From NCBI GenBank assembly GCA_014706295.1, contig JACSVZ010000004.1, positions 92,196,048 through 92,260,047 of the forward strand: a DNA stretch of 64,000 nucleotides. Reading direction: 5' to 3'. This document shows, piece after piece, positions 48,216 through 61,400 of the stretch. Below the pieces are notes generated by a model. That model searched no databases. It was not told the DNA's origin and saw only the letters and a program-made list of their open reading frames with translations. This DNA is from Lycocorax pyrrhopterus obiensis. Lineage: Eukaryota > Chordata > Aves > Passeriformes > Paradisaeidae. Made by a program: the position numbers and the translations under genes. Positions within the stretch are counted from its first letter, which is position 1. Every line of letters starts with the position of its first letter.

Positions 48216-49851
48216 TCTCCCACTTAAAGCTCAACATCATACAGGGCACCTCTGGAGGTTTTTATTGACACAGTCCTATGTCTTAACTCTGGAGTGGATC
48301 AGCCAGGCTCCAGCCATGTGGTCACTCAGTTCAGCCTATTGCTCAGGGGCCTCCCATGGGAAGCATGGTCATTCTCCTTCCAAGCCGTGTATTCCCAGAT
48401 GCTGCTGTATCAGACCTGACGTATAGAGGCTTATAATGTTTCCAGTAGAAAATAAGTTCATTTCACTATTTTTTAATATTTCTAGTGGCCTGGTCTGACT
48501 TTCCCTTGGTTTCTACTGCCTGAGTGGTAACAGGAATTTATGGGTAAGGCAATATTGGGCTTTTAGTTTCAGAAAGGCCACCTGTGGAAACATGATGCTA
48601 TTACATGTGGGCAGGGGTGAATAAATACCATTCTTAAATATAATTTGCTTTGTCTCTTGATTGCTGGCAATTTATATTTTGAGCAAAATATCCTTTACTT
48701 GCTTAGAAAACTGCAAACACTGAAGAATCCATTTACCAAACCACTAACATGTATTCATAAAGAGCAGACAGGTAAAGAGAAGGCATAGGGAGGAGACTCG
48801 TGGTTTTTTTATGGTTGAATGTGTATGGGCAGGGCAGTTAAGTTATGGCTTCTGTTTACATCAATAAAATCGCGGAACTAAAATAGAAAACAATGAAAAA
48901 GTAAATCTAATTGGGTGAAAAAAGTCTTTTAATAGGAAATTGGTTTTGGGGCACAGCAAGTTCTAAATAGTCTTGAAATCTCAAGGAACTATCTGTATGT
49001 GCTTTTGTGGGTTCCATATCTACTGTTGTGCAGTACTTTATTCTAACGTTGGGCAGGGGAACTGAGAGCAGGAAGGTCTCCTGTGCTACTGCAGAGGGTT
49101 GTGAGGTCATTTGATCGTCTGGAGGAATACATTTCTAATGGTGAAAACATTTGCTTCTTAAAAGAATGTATCTTTCTTCAGACATTCTGCCATTTCTTAT
49201 CCAAATTCATGGACTGTGCACGCTCTCAGAGCCCACTTTTGACTTACCTATGCAATGGTGTATACCACTGACTACTGAGCAATGACTCCTCTGAATAACA
49301 GATAAACATAGAAAGGCTTGAGGCATTCAGTAAAATATATTTCATTTTATGCTGAAGGAAAAAACTTAATCCTTGGCAACTTGCATGGTTCTAACAGATA
49401 AAATTAAATTATATGAAAACCTGCTGTATTAAGAGCAGCCTTTAAAAATTATTTTCTTGAACAGTATTTTCATGTGGAAATATGATTCATTTAGCATCTG
49501 TTTATGTGTGTGATTGCTGATCTAGTAACCGATTGCTTGAATTGTAAGTTTATAAACATACATATGTTTTAGTTTCACAAGTATATTAGCTGACTCTCTT
49601 GAGTATTAAAAAAATTATTCAGGCATATGGAACTAGATATTTTTGTTACTTTGTTTTTCTTTGAAGACAAAACATAACTGCTTTAAAAGGGAAATGTGCA
49701 TGTTTAAATGATTGAGAACAATAATCTCTTAAGAATATGATTTTTCTTTCCTTGCAGACCTACCTCTCAGTGAATTAATGAGACTTTGGCAGATTTTCTC
49801 TGTGTAGAACTAGGTTTCTGATGAATCCCTTATTCCTAGTTCAAATGAGTA

Positions 49852-49854
<3 letters not shown>

Positions 49855-49880
<26 letters not shown>
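49855..49880 (-). repeat. T26 tract, possible minus-strand poly-A tail
   Basis: Twenty-six T on the plus strand are followed by AAATAAAAGG. Read on the minus strand this is an A26 tail preceded, 22 bases upstream, by ATTAAA (49903-49908), a known polyadenylation-signal variant. This is the arrangement expected for a reverse-transcribed mRNA end, but a simple homopolymer is equally possible. Confidence 0.7.
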
Positions 49881-49884
<4 letters not shown>

Positions 49885-50075
49885 AAAAGGGTACATTGCT
49901 CCTTTAATCAAATGACTAAAAAAAAAATATGAGGGCCAAAATCCATACAGCAAACACTATTTATATTCAGCAGAGACAGTGCAGAGAAATTAAGTTCTGG
50001 ATACTTCTGGATTTAGAGGAATACGTAGGTGTCCATCTTCACTTGAAATTTGCCATTCTACTTGTCAACTTCTGG

Positions 50076-50097
50076 TTACAAAATATGTATTTTGTAA
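50076..50097. repeat. 22-base near-perfect palindrome
   Basis: Arms TTACAAAATA (50076-50085) and TATTTTGTAA (50088-50097) are exact reverse complements around a central TG. It could extrude as a cruciform or bind a dimeric protein, or it may be chance in AT-rich DNA. Confidence 0.85.
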
Positions 50098-53000
50098 TTT
50101 TTCCCACATAAATGGTTGAAAGCAAAAAAGGGTATTCTTATGTTACTTTATTTCAAATAAATAGTAGGAATTTTCATCTCCCATTACTGATTTCTTTTTT
50201 CCAGGAGTCTTGCCTGTTGTCAGACCTTTCCAACAAGATTTTGGAATGAATTAGTGCTATTAGTAAGGAAATGTGATGTCCTGTCTCTTTGGCGAGAAAT
50301 ATTTTATCACATTTGATGTGGCTGATTTACTCACAGATACCTGGCTAAAAGGTGAATTAGTTCAGAAGACATTGGTGGTAAAGAGGGTGTAGAAAGAGAA
50401 TGTTGATTACAGAAGTATTCCCACTTTAAGCGGTAAAACCGAAAAGTGAACTTGATGTGTAAATCTGGTTGTTACTGGAGATTCAAGGTAGGAGTAGTTG
50501 CTGGAAGTGCTCTGGGGTTTGTGTTGCAGGCAGAATAGCTGCCAAGCTTTGAACATTGGCTGAAAAAATAGATCTGCACCCGGCAGCCAGGGGTTGGTGT
50601 GCATCCAGCTAAGTACAGCTATGGGATGTCTAACGGAGCTCCAGCATTAAAAGTACGTAGGACGGATTTTGGCACAGCAGAGTTGCTGAAAATCTGCGGT
50701 GTCATTTTCTGTGTTTGCACTGCCTGCAGACCAGCTATTTGCAGTCCCACAGCTGCTGGTTCCAAACCAGGAGCCGTGTTCGGGTAGCAGGCTCACACCT
50801 GTATCACAAGAAATATTTTCGTTGTCTGTCATTGACTACAGGCTTGTCTTACCTTACTTAGCTTCCTGAAAAGGCTTGTCAGGCATACTTTGCACTTTTC
50901 TTAGCCTTACCTGGGGCTCTGTTACAGCTTCTTCAACTGTAATAGCAGTTGCATAGTAACCAAGAAATTGTTCCCTTATCTGTTTTGATTTTAGTTTAGT
51001 ATTGTAGGATTGTGTACAGAAAGGCCATTTTTTCCCACAGAATCTCATGCACTTCTATGACTGATAGTGTAATAAGTTGCACACTCCATGTAGGATGAGC
51101 TATGACCATAGAAGAAAGGTATAGCTCAGAGGACCAGAGGCGTAGAGTGACAGCAAAGGAATTAAGCTGCGAGCACAGAAGATGACACACATATCCCAGA
51201 GCTATAAACAGCTCAGAAATGTTCAAGTACTGATCACAGAGGGATTGAATTCTTTGGAACAAAGTAAAATTGGTTTTAGGAATTCAAAAAAGAAAAACTT
51301 CCAAGATATAAACTATAATGAAACATACCATTATATTAAAGTTAAATGGTATGTGGAATTGTAGATCAAGGAAGAAAAAAGGAATTTTTTTTTCCCCCAT
51401 CTCTAAGTGCTTCATGATCTCAGTTTTATGCTTTTTGGGTTGGCTGTAGTTAATTTCTTGCTCTCTGGAAAAGGACAGCAGGAAATTTGTCTGTGCAATG
51501 AGATGCTTGAAAAAATTCCAAGGCAGCGGCTCAGTCTTGGCTTAACTTCAGCAAAACTGTGAAGGAATGAGCCTAGACATAAAAAATAAGGAGAATCTGA
51601 TCATGAGAGTGTAGTTCCTAATTGTTTTATTTGGAACTAAGATGAAAGTGAGTTTTGCTGACCAGTTCCTTTAATTAAGCTAATTTACAGCCTGGCCCTA
51701 TAGAGAGTTGCATTGAAATAACTGAAGAGGTTGCAAATTGGGTGATTGGAGAGCTGGTTTGGATTCTTACATTGCCTTTGCCACCAAACAAGGTTTAATT
51801 AAATCTTGAAGTCTTGTTTACCTAAGTGTCCCATTGCAGTGCTTGGAAAGAGTGCTTTTAAAATGAGTATGTATTCATGTGACTTTTTCACCATTCTGCA
51901 TTTGCATAGGACACAACACTACCATGTTCTTTTCAAGTGTTGATTTTGTCTGCCTTGTGTGGTAACATTAAAATACTTAATTAATTTATGAAAGATATGA
52001 TTGTAATTTTAGGATGTATTAATAAATTGTAACTTACTTATCTATTAATAAAACCTTACGGAAAGACATGTTAAAAAAAGTTCTCACAATATTCCATCTA
52101 GTGTCTCCTTTTTTTCTCCAGATCCCTTTAGGCATTTCTATCAAAGACTGAGAAACAAAATATTCTTAGAAAATGAGAAGACATTTATGATGAAAGAAAC
52201 CTGATGAGAAAATGTTTCATCTTTTCTTAAGGGTATTTTTTGGGCCAAGTCCTTGTAAAAGTCAGTGTGTTAGAGAAGCCCAAATGATTTGTGCAGCAGT
52301 TATGTATTTGCATGGCCGATCATTCTTAAATTTGCATCATGTCCTTTCTGCCATAGATCAACTGACTTAAAAGTAGTGTTGGTTTTGTGTGCTGTTATAT
52401 GGTCTAATCAGATTTCAAGTTGGATATAGTCATAATCTATTTTTTCTCAAAAATCAAGTGTTGGAGTACTAGAAAATGTTCTGATAAACAGTTGCACTTG
52501 ATATTGTGGAGACATTTGTCTTCACTAAATTCACTAAATTATAGGTTTGTATTCATATATGGCCATGGGTTTATGTAAATCTGGCAGGACTAGCCAGCAT
52601 GGGCTTAATTTACAAGCACCTTCTGTATTGCTACCTAAAGATATTAAGAGTAGGGCAAGTGTTTGGGATAATTCCTCTACAAGGAAGCTGAACCTGGACT
52701 CAGATAGAAGGACTATGCAGTGACATAATGTGTAATAAGTAGTCAAAGACATTGAAAAGGTGTGCAGAGGAGACAGTGACAGCTTGTCAGGGCATGAGGG
52801 AGAAATGGAAAATATAGCAAGGAGGGAGAGAATTTGACAAAAAGAGACAAAATTATTGTCAGATATTTTAACAAGTGGGGAAAGCTGCTGGTTTACAGCA
52901 GAGGTTATATGTACAGAGGTTATATGCCTTAGTAGCATCCTTGATAGTTGCTTTGTATGCAATGCAGGCTACGCTTTGGAAAGAAGTAAGAAGCAGTTCG

Positions 53001-54487
53001 TCTGTGATTATTTCAGTTTCGTTTTGTAGCATTCTGTAGTTGAAGGATAGCATATATGTACTCATGCCTATGTTCCATGTATCTCCTAACAGCTATATGG
53101 TGGTTGTTGTGATGTTAGTTACTGTAGGATGTTTTATACCGTGAAAGACATATAGGATTTTTTTGTGTTTGCAGTTTTGATCACGTCGGAGTATTTTTGG
53201 TTGATCTGTGTGTAGTAAGGACTGGAAAAGAGATACAATCACATAAGTTTCAAGTGAAGATGTATCAAGTGGCAATGGTTTGCTTACTAATATCTTGCAA
53301 GAGGGATGGAAATCCTTGCAGGCAATTTCTACATGGTATAATTAGCATTTTTTATTCTGTCAGATATTGTGGAAAATGTTTGTTATGGAGTATGATACAA
53401 GGATCTTCCTTATGGGCATGCTAGTATCATCTCGTGTATTCATTATGAAATTACAGTATTGAGCCAGAATAGGTATCTGCAGAAGCATCTCTTTCTGCTC
53501 AATTTTTTTGCTTCATCTTGAGGTTTAATGTCTGCTTCACTCCTGGTGGACTTTATCGTAGCTGTTTTCTCAGTGAGGGAATATAGTATTGCTTCTTGGT
53601 AATACAGATTGAATGCTAATGTGAGTAAAACTCCTTGTACCGTAAGTATTTTATAGTTACATTTATTATACATGTTGCACACAGTGTGCTTTACAGTAAT
53701 CAGAAAAGAGTAATGGAACTGGTATGTTACTCAGAGTTAATGATACCATAAATATGCTTTTAGGAGGATAATACACATAATATGTGGGGCACACAGTATG
53801 CAACCTGTCGATGCAAACTTTGGGGAGAATAAAATGACCGTGTAAAATGTTTATTGTTTGAACGGAGCAAGTGGAAATGCAAACAGTATCCTCCAGGGCT
53901 GGAATATTTGCTGAGGAAGGAATGTAATCTGTGCTCTGAATATTCTCAGAATTCTGAGTTTCTGAGAAAAAGAAGAAATAATCAGTCTTCACTATTACTT
54001 AATTGCTACAAACCGGATTTACTGTGGAGACTTTGTGAATTGTACTACAAATAGGAACAAAAATTATGTAATCATCTTACCTCTAGCTGAAAAACATTAC
54101 ACTGTATGCCATAAGCACAAACTGAAATGATAAAAATTAATTTTAGAGAAGGGATGGACAGTTGAAAGGTAGTGAATTCTTAATCATTGGCTCTGTCACA
54201 CAGCAGTCCTAAATCAGTAATACACTACCAAAAACTATCTTTATTAAACATCTTTTTATTGACTCTGTTCTTTTTCTGGTGTTGTCATGCAGAAGTTCAG
54301 AACCCTTTCACACAGAAAGTCATCTTCGATCTGCAGAGATATTTCTTCCACAAATGGACTATTGTAGAAAATTGAATACCTCAAAAATTTTATATAGCAT
54401 ACGAATAATGGCTTGGAAAATTATGTTTTTCACTGTGGAGGACACTTTTGAATGTTTGTATTTCTCTTGCATTACTGGTTGGGATGG

Positions 54488-54692
54488 GGCGGTTTGTTTG
54501 TTTCTGGGTTTTGTGGGGGTTTTTTTTGGGTTTTTGGTTGGTTTTGTTTGGATTTTTTGGGTTTTCTTTTGTTTGGTTGGGTTATTTTTGGGGTTTTTTT
54601 GTTTGGTTGGTTTTGGGCATTTTTGTGGTTTGTTTGTTTGTTGTTCTTTTTTTGTTCATTTGTGTTTGTTTGGTTTTTGTTTGGGTGTTTTT
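54488..54692 (+). repeat. 205-bp GT-rich low-complexity tract
   Basis: The plus strand is almost purely G and T over about 200 bases, with GGTTTT, GGGTTTTT and GTTTGTTT units and G-runs of 3 to 5. All three plus frames are open across it (up to 145 codons of Phe/Gly/Val/Trp/Leu). These are artefacts, not membrane proteins. Several G-runs are close enough for quadruplex formation. Confidence 0.92.
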
Positions 54693-56960
54693 GTCCTCCC
54701 TCAAAGGAGTCTTTGAAATTTTTTTAGTTTAGTTAGCTTTCGTGGAATTGTATTTGGCATTTCCAGAATAATAATCAGTATGAATTCAAATGTTTTTGAT
54801 GGAACCATTTTCCATACTGAATAGTTGGGAGCACGGGGAGTAATTTTTATCATTTCTTCCAAATATTTTACTTACTTGCTTTATCTTTGTTGTGTCAATC
54901 CAATCAACATTTAATTCTGTCCATCCCACAGCAATGAAACTGGCACTTTTTGCTCCTTCCCACTGTCAGAAGGCTTTTGGATGTCATAAGCTTATATTTT
55001 TTTGGAAGGAATTAGGAGTATAGTGGCTACATGAGCTTTCTCAAGCCTTCATCTTTGCAAAGTTTTCAATGAGAAGCAGACTTTCTGTCTTTTTTTTGCA
55101 GTAATGCCCTAAGATAAAACCCTAGATGGAACACTTGCCTAAGACTAAAAAGTAATCTGATAAAACAGCCTGGAGAACAGATTGAGGATCAAGATTTGAT
55201 ACATAGGTCTCTGTGTGAGGTAACATAAGCAGTAGATGATATGAATATGTGTACAAGCAGATGTGTTTCTTGCAGACTTTAACCTCTGCTGCACAGAGTT
55301 GCCACGCATTTGGTTGAATGAATCCTGTGAAAATTGTTTGTAGGAGTTGACATAACAGCACTGACAATTGAAGTTAGCTGTGCCTAAATTCAAGTTAGAA
55401 AATCATTTGTCTGGATGTCACAAAGAGCATCTCTACAGTACTTTGGTGATGTTTTTAGGCTCAGCCAAGGTTGATGCAGATAAGCTGCCAGTTTCTTTAT
55501 TGTGAGCTGCATAATAGAATGAAGCCTTTCATATACTGCTGCTCACTTCTTAAATATTGTAGTAAAATTAATCTGTTGGGCTTTTCTAGCAGTCTTACTG
55601 CAAAGAAGGTCAGAAGTCAAGGATGGGGAAATAATCTTTGTGTGGTCAGGATTTACAGTACCTCTAAGTACACTTCAAATGCAGGATAAGAAAATAGAAG
55701 TTAAGAATTCAAACAGAAGCAGGTTCTTACTGAGGTCGGAGCTGCAGTCTGACCCCACCAGTCTGTTTCAGGTAGTGACAGTGCAAGATGCGAAACCATA
55801 TTCTAACTTTGGAAACTGTTTTCCTTTATTGTATCTAATTTATCTTTTCAATGCTGATACTAATAATGCAGATAATGCTGTCAGCCTGGAGAACCCTTGT
55901 GATGACAGATTTCCCAAGTTCAGTACCTGCTGTCTAAACTAGGTATTTTTGTTTGGTTTAAAACCTACTTAGTTGATGCTGTGTTTTGGTTTTGCTCAGA
56001 GCTTGGTGAAAACCACTTTGGTATTCACCTTAACCCACTGCTGTTACAATCTTATAAAACTTGCTTGTATTCTCTGCAGGCTTTTACTTTTCAGACTTCC
56101 ATATTCCTTTAATTCTGTGAAGGGCAGCTGCTCCACTCCTTGGAAGTACACTTTTAACTCTGCTGTGTCTTCCCTGAGATACAGAGACTGGAACTGCATG
56201 TAGAAATTGTACTATGCCCGATGGATGCTCTGAATTTTATCATTGGAAGTTGAAGAGAGATTCCAGAATAGGACTGGTGTGGTTTGTTGTGTGCTGTTTG
56301 ATGTGGATGATCTTAAGTTTGGTATTCCGAAATGTTGTTTCTGTAACTGAGTAATACAACGCTTCAGCCTAAGGAGTAGAGACTGTTCTCACATGCATTA
56401 ATTTCATAGCAAGCCCAGAACTGGAGAAGGTGGTGCATCAGTTCATTACCAGCTCAATAGCCATGACTTCGTGAAGGAGTAATTATAGAAAGTAATACAA
56501 TTTTTGGCAAAACTGACTTCATTAATTTTTCTTCAGAACTGATCCAGGAACTGCTTATAAGTCAGTCATGCAACTATGGGAGTTACCGTATCTGTTATTT
56601 TCAATGTTTTTTGCAAAGAAAATCAATGTAAAGACAAATACACTTTTCATTGTTATGGTGTGGAATTATTACAGTATAAATTAAAAGTTTATTTCAATGA
56701 CAGTTTATGTGTTGAAGGTTTTGAGGCAGTATACGTGTGAGGTTTAGTTAAATTATTTTGGAGTGATGTGTAGTTGAAAACACTTATTCAGAAAACTGAT
56801 ATAGTCAAGAAAGATATCAATGCTAAATATGTAAGTAAACATATGGGTTGTCTAACTGTATCCATTACTTTCATCAGACTAAATGTGTTTTAAAACTGTC
56901 AGGCAAACTATTTCTCTTTCCTATTACAATTGCAGCCTAATATATATTAAACTTTATTTA

Positions 56961-57399
56961 CCATAGAATCATAAAATGATTTGGATTGTAAGGGACCTTA
57001 AAGATCATTTAGTTCCAACCCCCTCTTCCAGGGCCAGGGACACCTTCCAGTACATCAGGTTGTTCAACACCCTATCCAACCTGGCCTTGAGCACTTCCAG
57101 GGATAGGGCAAGCACAGCTTTTCTGAGTGACCTGCTCCAGTGCCTCAGCACCCTCACAGTGAAGAATTTCTTCCTAATATCTAGTCTAAACTTGACCCCT
57201 TTCAGTTTAAAGCTATTCCCCCCTCTCCAATCACTTCATGCCCTTGTAAAATGTCCCTTTCCTTCTCTCTTGTATGCCCCATTTGGGTAATGGAAGACTA
57301 CTGTAAGGTCTTCCTGGAGCCTTCTCTTCCCCAGGCGGAACAGCTTCAGCTTTCTCAGCTTGTCTTCATAGGAGAGGTGCTCCAGTCCTCTGACCTTAT
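56961..57399 (-). mobile_element. CR1 LINE 3' end, relatively well preserved, antisense
   Basis: It begins with the terminal repeats ccatagaatcataaaatgat. It then runs through ggaccttaaagatcatttag, ttccaaccccctcttccagg, ccaacctggccttgagcact, the ccctcacagtgaagaatttcttcc block (57150-57175), and cttctcttccccaggcggaa to tcataggagaggtgctccag. This is the complete inverted 3' region of a typical avian CR1. Of the CR1 copies here it matches the family pattern best and is probably among the younger ones. It is 5'-truncated and has no functional ORF. Confidence 0.96.
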
Positions 57400-58120
57400 T
57401 TTGGATTTATTATGGGGGAGTGGTTTTTGAGGTTTTTTTTGTCTTCTTAGGGGCTTTAATACCTTATAGGAAATTAATCAGACTTTATATGAAGCTACAG
57501 TTTGGGTTTTGGGGAATTCCCCGTTTTGTCTCCAAAATATCCTAGCAAGGGAGACTTGTAATGGTTGTTTTTGTATGCATTTATTAGCTTGAAGAGCTGA
57601 GGCTTTGTCTTGCACAGAGAAATGATATAGGCTCAGTAGACAGCAGTTCCCAGTGAAAGCAGAGCAATTTCAGTGTATTTATACTTCTACGTACTATCTC
57701 CTTTCATATCTTTGAGAAGCTATTTCATTTACACATCTCTGTCAGCATCCCTGTAATTTCATTATGCATATTCATATGCCATAAGCAGATGTGCTGTGAA
57801 TATTTCAGATGTGTGTATATCCATATGTATGAGTGCCTACAGATATTTCTGCTTATGGCTGAGCAGAGGAGAAAAATATATACTAAATTGTGTCTTTTAA
57901 GTACCTGTTGCAATCATTTAAGTAACCAGATTTTCAATAATTAGTGTTTACTTAGAAATTTACTTCCATATTCTATCTTGTTAAAAAATAGTCTGAATTT
58001 ATTTCTTGCCTTTCAAGTTAGCAAAGATTTTTACACTTAGTGTCTTATGGTATTGTATTCTATGCAGACAGAAATATTCAGAGATTTTATGTTCAAGTTG
58101 CACAGCATGTCACGCACTAC
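57400..58120. other. Spacer between two CR1 copies
   Basis: AT-rich with no recognised gene. The two flanking CR1 copies have the same orientation but overlap in the part of the element they represent, so they are separate insertions. Confidence 0.5.
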
Positions 58121-58400
58121 AGAATCACAGCATGGCTGAACGGACCACAGTGGGGTCATCTGGCAATCTGTTCCAGTGCTCTGTCACCCCCACAGTAAAG
58201 GAGTTCTTCCTCATGTCCAGGTGGAACTTGCAGTTTCTGCCATTGCCTCTTGTCCTATTGCTTGGCACCACCGAGATGAGCCTGGAAACATCCTCTGATA
58301 CCCTCCCTTCATTGGGAGGCTTCGATGAGGTCACCTCTCAGTCATGTTTTCTCAAATCTTAACAGGCCCAGCTCTCTCAGCCTTTCCTCATAAAAGAGAT
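58121..58400 (-). mobile_element. CR1 LINE 3' fragment with ORF2 C-terminus, antisense
   Basis: The minus strand is open over 58125-58334 and reads the CR1 ORF2 C-terminal region: SVVPSNRTRGNGRNCKFHLD, MRKNSFTV and TEHWNRLPDDP. The upstream part, seen on the plus strand as ggcccagctctctcagcctt and tcctcataaaagagatg, is also CR1. It is truncated at both ends. Confidence 0.94.
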
Positions 58401-61400
58401 GTCTTTTCAATTCAGAGTTTTTAGTCATCTTTCTTTAGTGAGAATGATTTAATCTGTAAATAAACATTTGTCAATAATAAGTTTCAGTGAATGAGTTTTC
58501 ATTTTCCCAGAAAAAAATGGGAGTTGAAATTTGAAGAGTTTGAATTACTGATACAAAACTTCCAAAGAGAAGTTCTAAGGAGTAAGCTTCTTTTGTCATT
58601 GAACAAGGTGAGACTTTGATGCTACAGGAAAATTTGCCATTTTGCAAAATTTTCCTAATAATTTTTATTATCTTTGACTTCTATGGACAATGCTTTGACA
58701 GAAGCTTTTACAAGAAAAATCTTCTACCGTTGTTTATATGTCCACTTGATAAGCCACTTTCTGTCACTTCTTCCTGTTCTGCCCAGGGGGGTTCTGGAAT
58801 CAGTGTCTAGTTTTCACTGGGTTAGTGAAGATTGGTAAGGGAGGGAGAATAAAATTAATCATCTCTTGCTGGGAACGCAGGAAGAATTTTGCTCTTTGTC
58901 ATGCAGATTGAGAGAAGCTGGCAGAGTAATTATGTATTTTTTTCAAACTCTCTCTTCCCTTGAGTAGAATGATAGATGGCAAAATAAAGGTGAGAACTGG
59001 TAAGGTAAAGAAAAAGAATATGAGTTTATGGGAAAAAAATAATAAAGTGAGGTATTGAAGAAGGATCTGGTCTGCTTCTGTAAAGAAAAAATCCTTTTTT
59101 GTGTTTAGGGACCTGTTGGTTAGGTCAAGGATCAACATGAACTGATTCATCCCATGGAATGCAGTTCCTGGAGGACAGAGGGATCCAGAACAGCTGGTTC
59201 CTTTTCAGAGATCACCAGTAGCATCTATAGAATTAGCAGATGTTGTTTCAGGTGTTATATCCACATGTGAGAAAGAGTTCTTGTTATCATAGTGTCAAAA
59301 GTGTGCGTGATCTGTACAAAAACTGCATCCGGGTTCTGGAAGAACACTGGAGAAATGCTTGAGAACCAGTGTGGACAGAGCAGTGCAGTCACAGACTTTT
59401 GTCAGCAAGTGGCTGACAAATGCACTACAGGTGAGTGAGTATCATCCCTTCTGTTTGCCAGCCTCTCAACATTGCAACTAAAAGAGAAGATTGAGTGTTA
59501 TTGTAAGGTAAGTTGTTAACTGAAAGAAAAGATGAAACTTTATGTTTAGAAACTATGATGACAATTTTATGGTCACTATATTACATGGCAAGTTTTTGGT
59601 TTGTTCTGTATAGTTTTAGAGTGTAATTTGTAGTTTCTCTCCTTAAAAAAATAATAAAGTTGGGGGCTGAAACTAAATGGTCTTTAAGTTCCTTTCCCAG
59701 CCAAACCATTCTTGATATTTTATTAACTAAATTTAAATATTCATGATTAGGAAATACTTGAAAAATCCTGGAGTAAAGCTTGTAGTCTCTCTTTTATTTT
59801 GTCAATCTAGTGTCCATGAATATGTATTTAAATTTTATCTCTATTTTTCTTCTTTAAGTTCAAAATAAAGACTAATGAATTATACTTGATTTATAATGCA
59901 TGGGAAATATTTTCCAACTATTCTGTGTATCTGTGTAATGTTTTGTTCTTTTTAAGAAATGGTGTTTTCAATGTTGCCTACTGTTACATCTATTCCATGT
60001 CCTAACATACTAGTTCATTAAGATGTCGCTATGAAATGTTTCATGTCAAAAATGAAACTTCTGTCTATTAACATATATTGCTTCTTCAAGTTAAATAATA
60101 ACTTTTTAAAAATATTGGACTGTGATTGTATTTAGGTCAGAGAAGATGGTGAAAGTAGAAATATGTATTTGTTAATTTGAAATCAGCTCTTGTTCATGAG
60201 GTTAAACTGAAGAACTGTGAAAACAGTTTTTCTTAGAATAAAAGCTTCAAGAAATCCCTGGAAGTCCTCGGTGGTGCACAGTGCTCTGCCCACCTCACAG
60301 ACATTTAGTGTAATTGGTGAGGGATTTCTGTTGTACTAGAGGCAGTTCTGTTCCTGCCAGGGATTATAAACACTGCAGGGAAGTTGACAGTTACAAAAAT
60401 GTTTGTATTTGAATAGATAGGAACACTGAACAGAAGAAAGCTTTCTAGCCAGTGGGTCTTTTCTACTGCTGCTACTTAAGCATTAAACAGTTTTGATAGG
60501 TTTATTTTGGTATAGGCTTAATTCTGGCTGCTTTATTTTGCTCTCTTCATGTCACTTGTTCTGATGAATATGCTGCCTTCAGATTGACTAGATCTTGCCT
60601 CTCTCATGTTTCCTCAACCTGAGCCATGTTTGAGCAATTGTTTTCTATTCCTTTCCTCTCTTCTTGCTTTGCAAAGCAAACGATTCCCTTGTAATGTTCT
60701 TATCTTTAATTCAGTCCTCCTAGAACAGAACTTATTAGAATTAAGCACAATTTAAAATCTTTATCATGCTTTGGTTTGAAATCGCCTTGTGACATTTGTT
60801 TATTCTGTGATTGTACTACATTAATGGATCAGAGGAACTGTGCAGCATTTCTTCTCTTCCAGCCATGGAGGTGCTAATATTTCTAGTCTTGACATTTGTA
60901 GTCTTTAACGTAGTACCAAATCTTAACTATTTTATTGAGCAAGTGCAATTCTTGCTCTTCATATTTTAAACTTTTTTTTTGTACTGATGCTGTCTCCTAT
61001 CCCTCTGCCATTATCAATTTCCTTTGATAAAACCTTATAATAAATTATAAATGCAGTCTTAGTTACATTTGGACAGAAGAGTATCCTTTGGGGAATTCCC
61101 CAAGCACTCCCTGTAGTTTCATACCTTTTCTCTTGAGTAAACTGTGTCATTTTTTTTTCTAAGACTTGTCTCCTGCTTTCTATTTTCTTGTTTTACTGAC
61201 ATTTAGGAAGGTTAGCTCTATGTAACTTCCCATCTGTAAGGACAGGGTAGGTACCAAATTAAGTTGTACGAGGCAATTGTCGTTATAATGATAATGTGTT
61301 TTATCATGTTTTGTATTTACACTGTCCTTTAGTTACTGCTTATGTAAATTGTACTGTCTCCCTGCATGATCATTAAAGTCAGAGTAGGAGATCATCCTTG

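Larger units (their letters stand above)
48216..56960. other. Intron-like DNA without recognised genes
   Basis: Almost 9 kb of AT-rich sequence. It contains the T26 tract (49855), a short palindrome (50076-50097) and the GT-rich tract (54488-54692), each listed separately. The largest frames (52534-52962 minus, 142 codons, and 53666-53992 minus) have no recognisable domain and normal intronic composition. Confidence 0.5.

Noticed and set aside
52521..52540. Tandem 9-mer TTCACTAAA
   Set aside because: Only about two copies, too short to call a repeat locus.
54279..54732. Hydrophobic 91-145-codon ORFs resembling membrane proteins
   Set aside because: They are produced by the GT-only tract. 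All three frames are open with the same Phe/Gly/Val/Leu/Trp bias.
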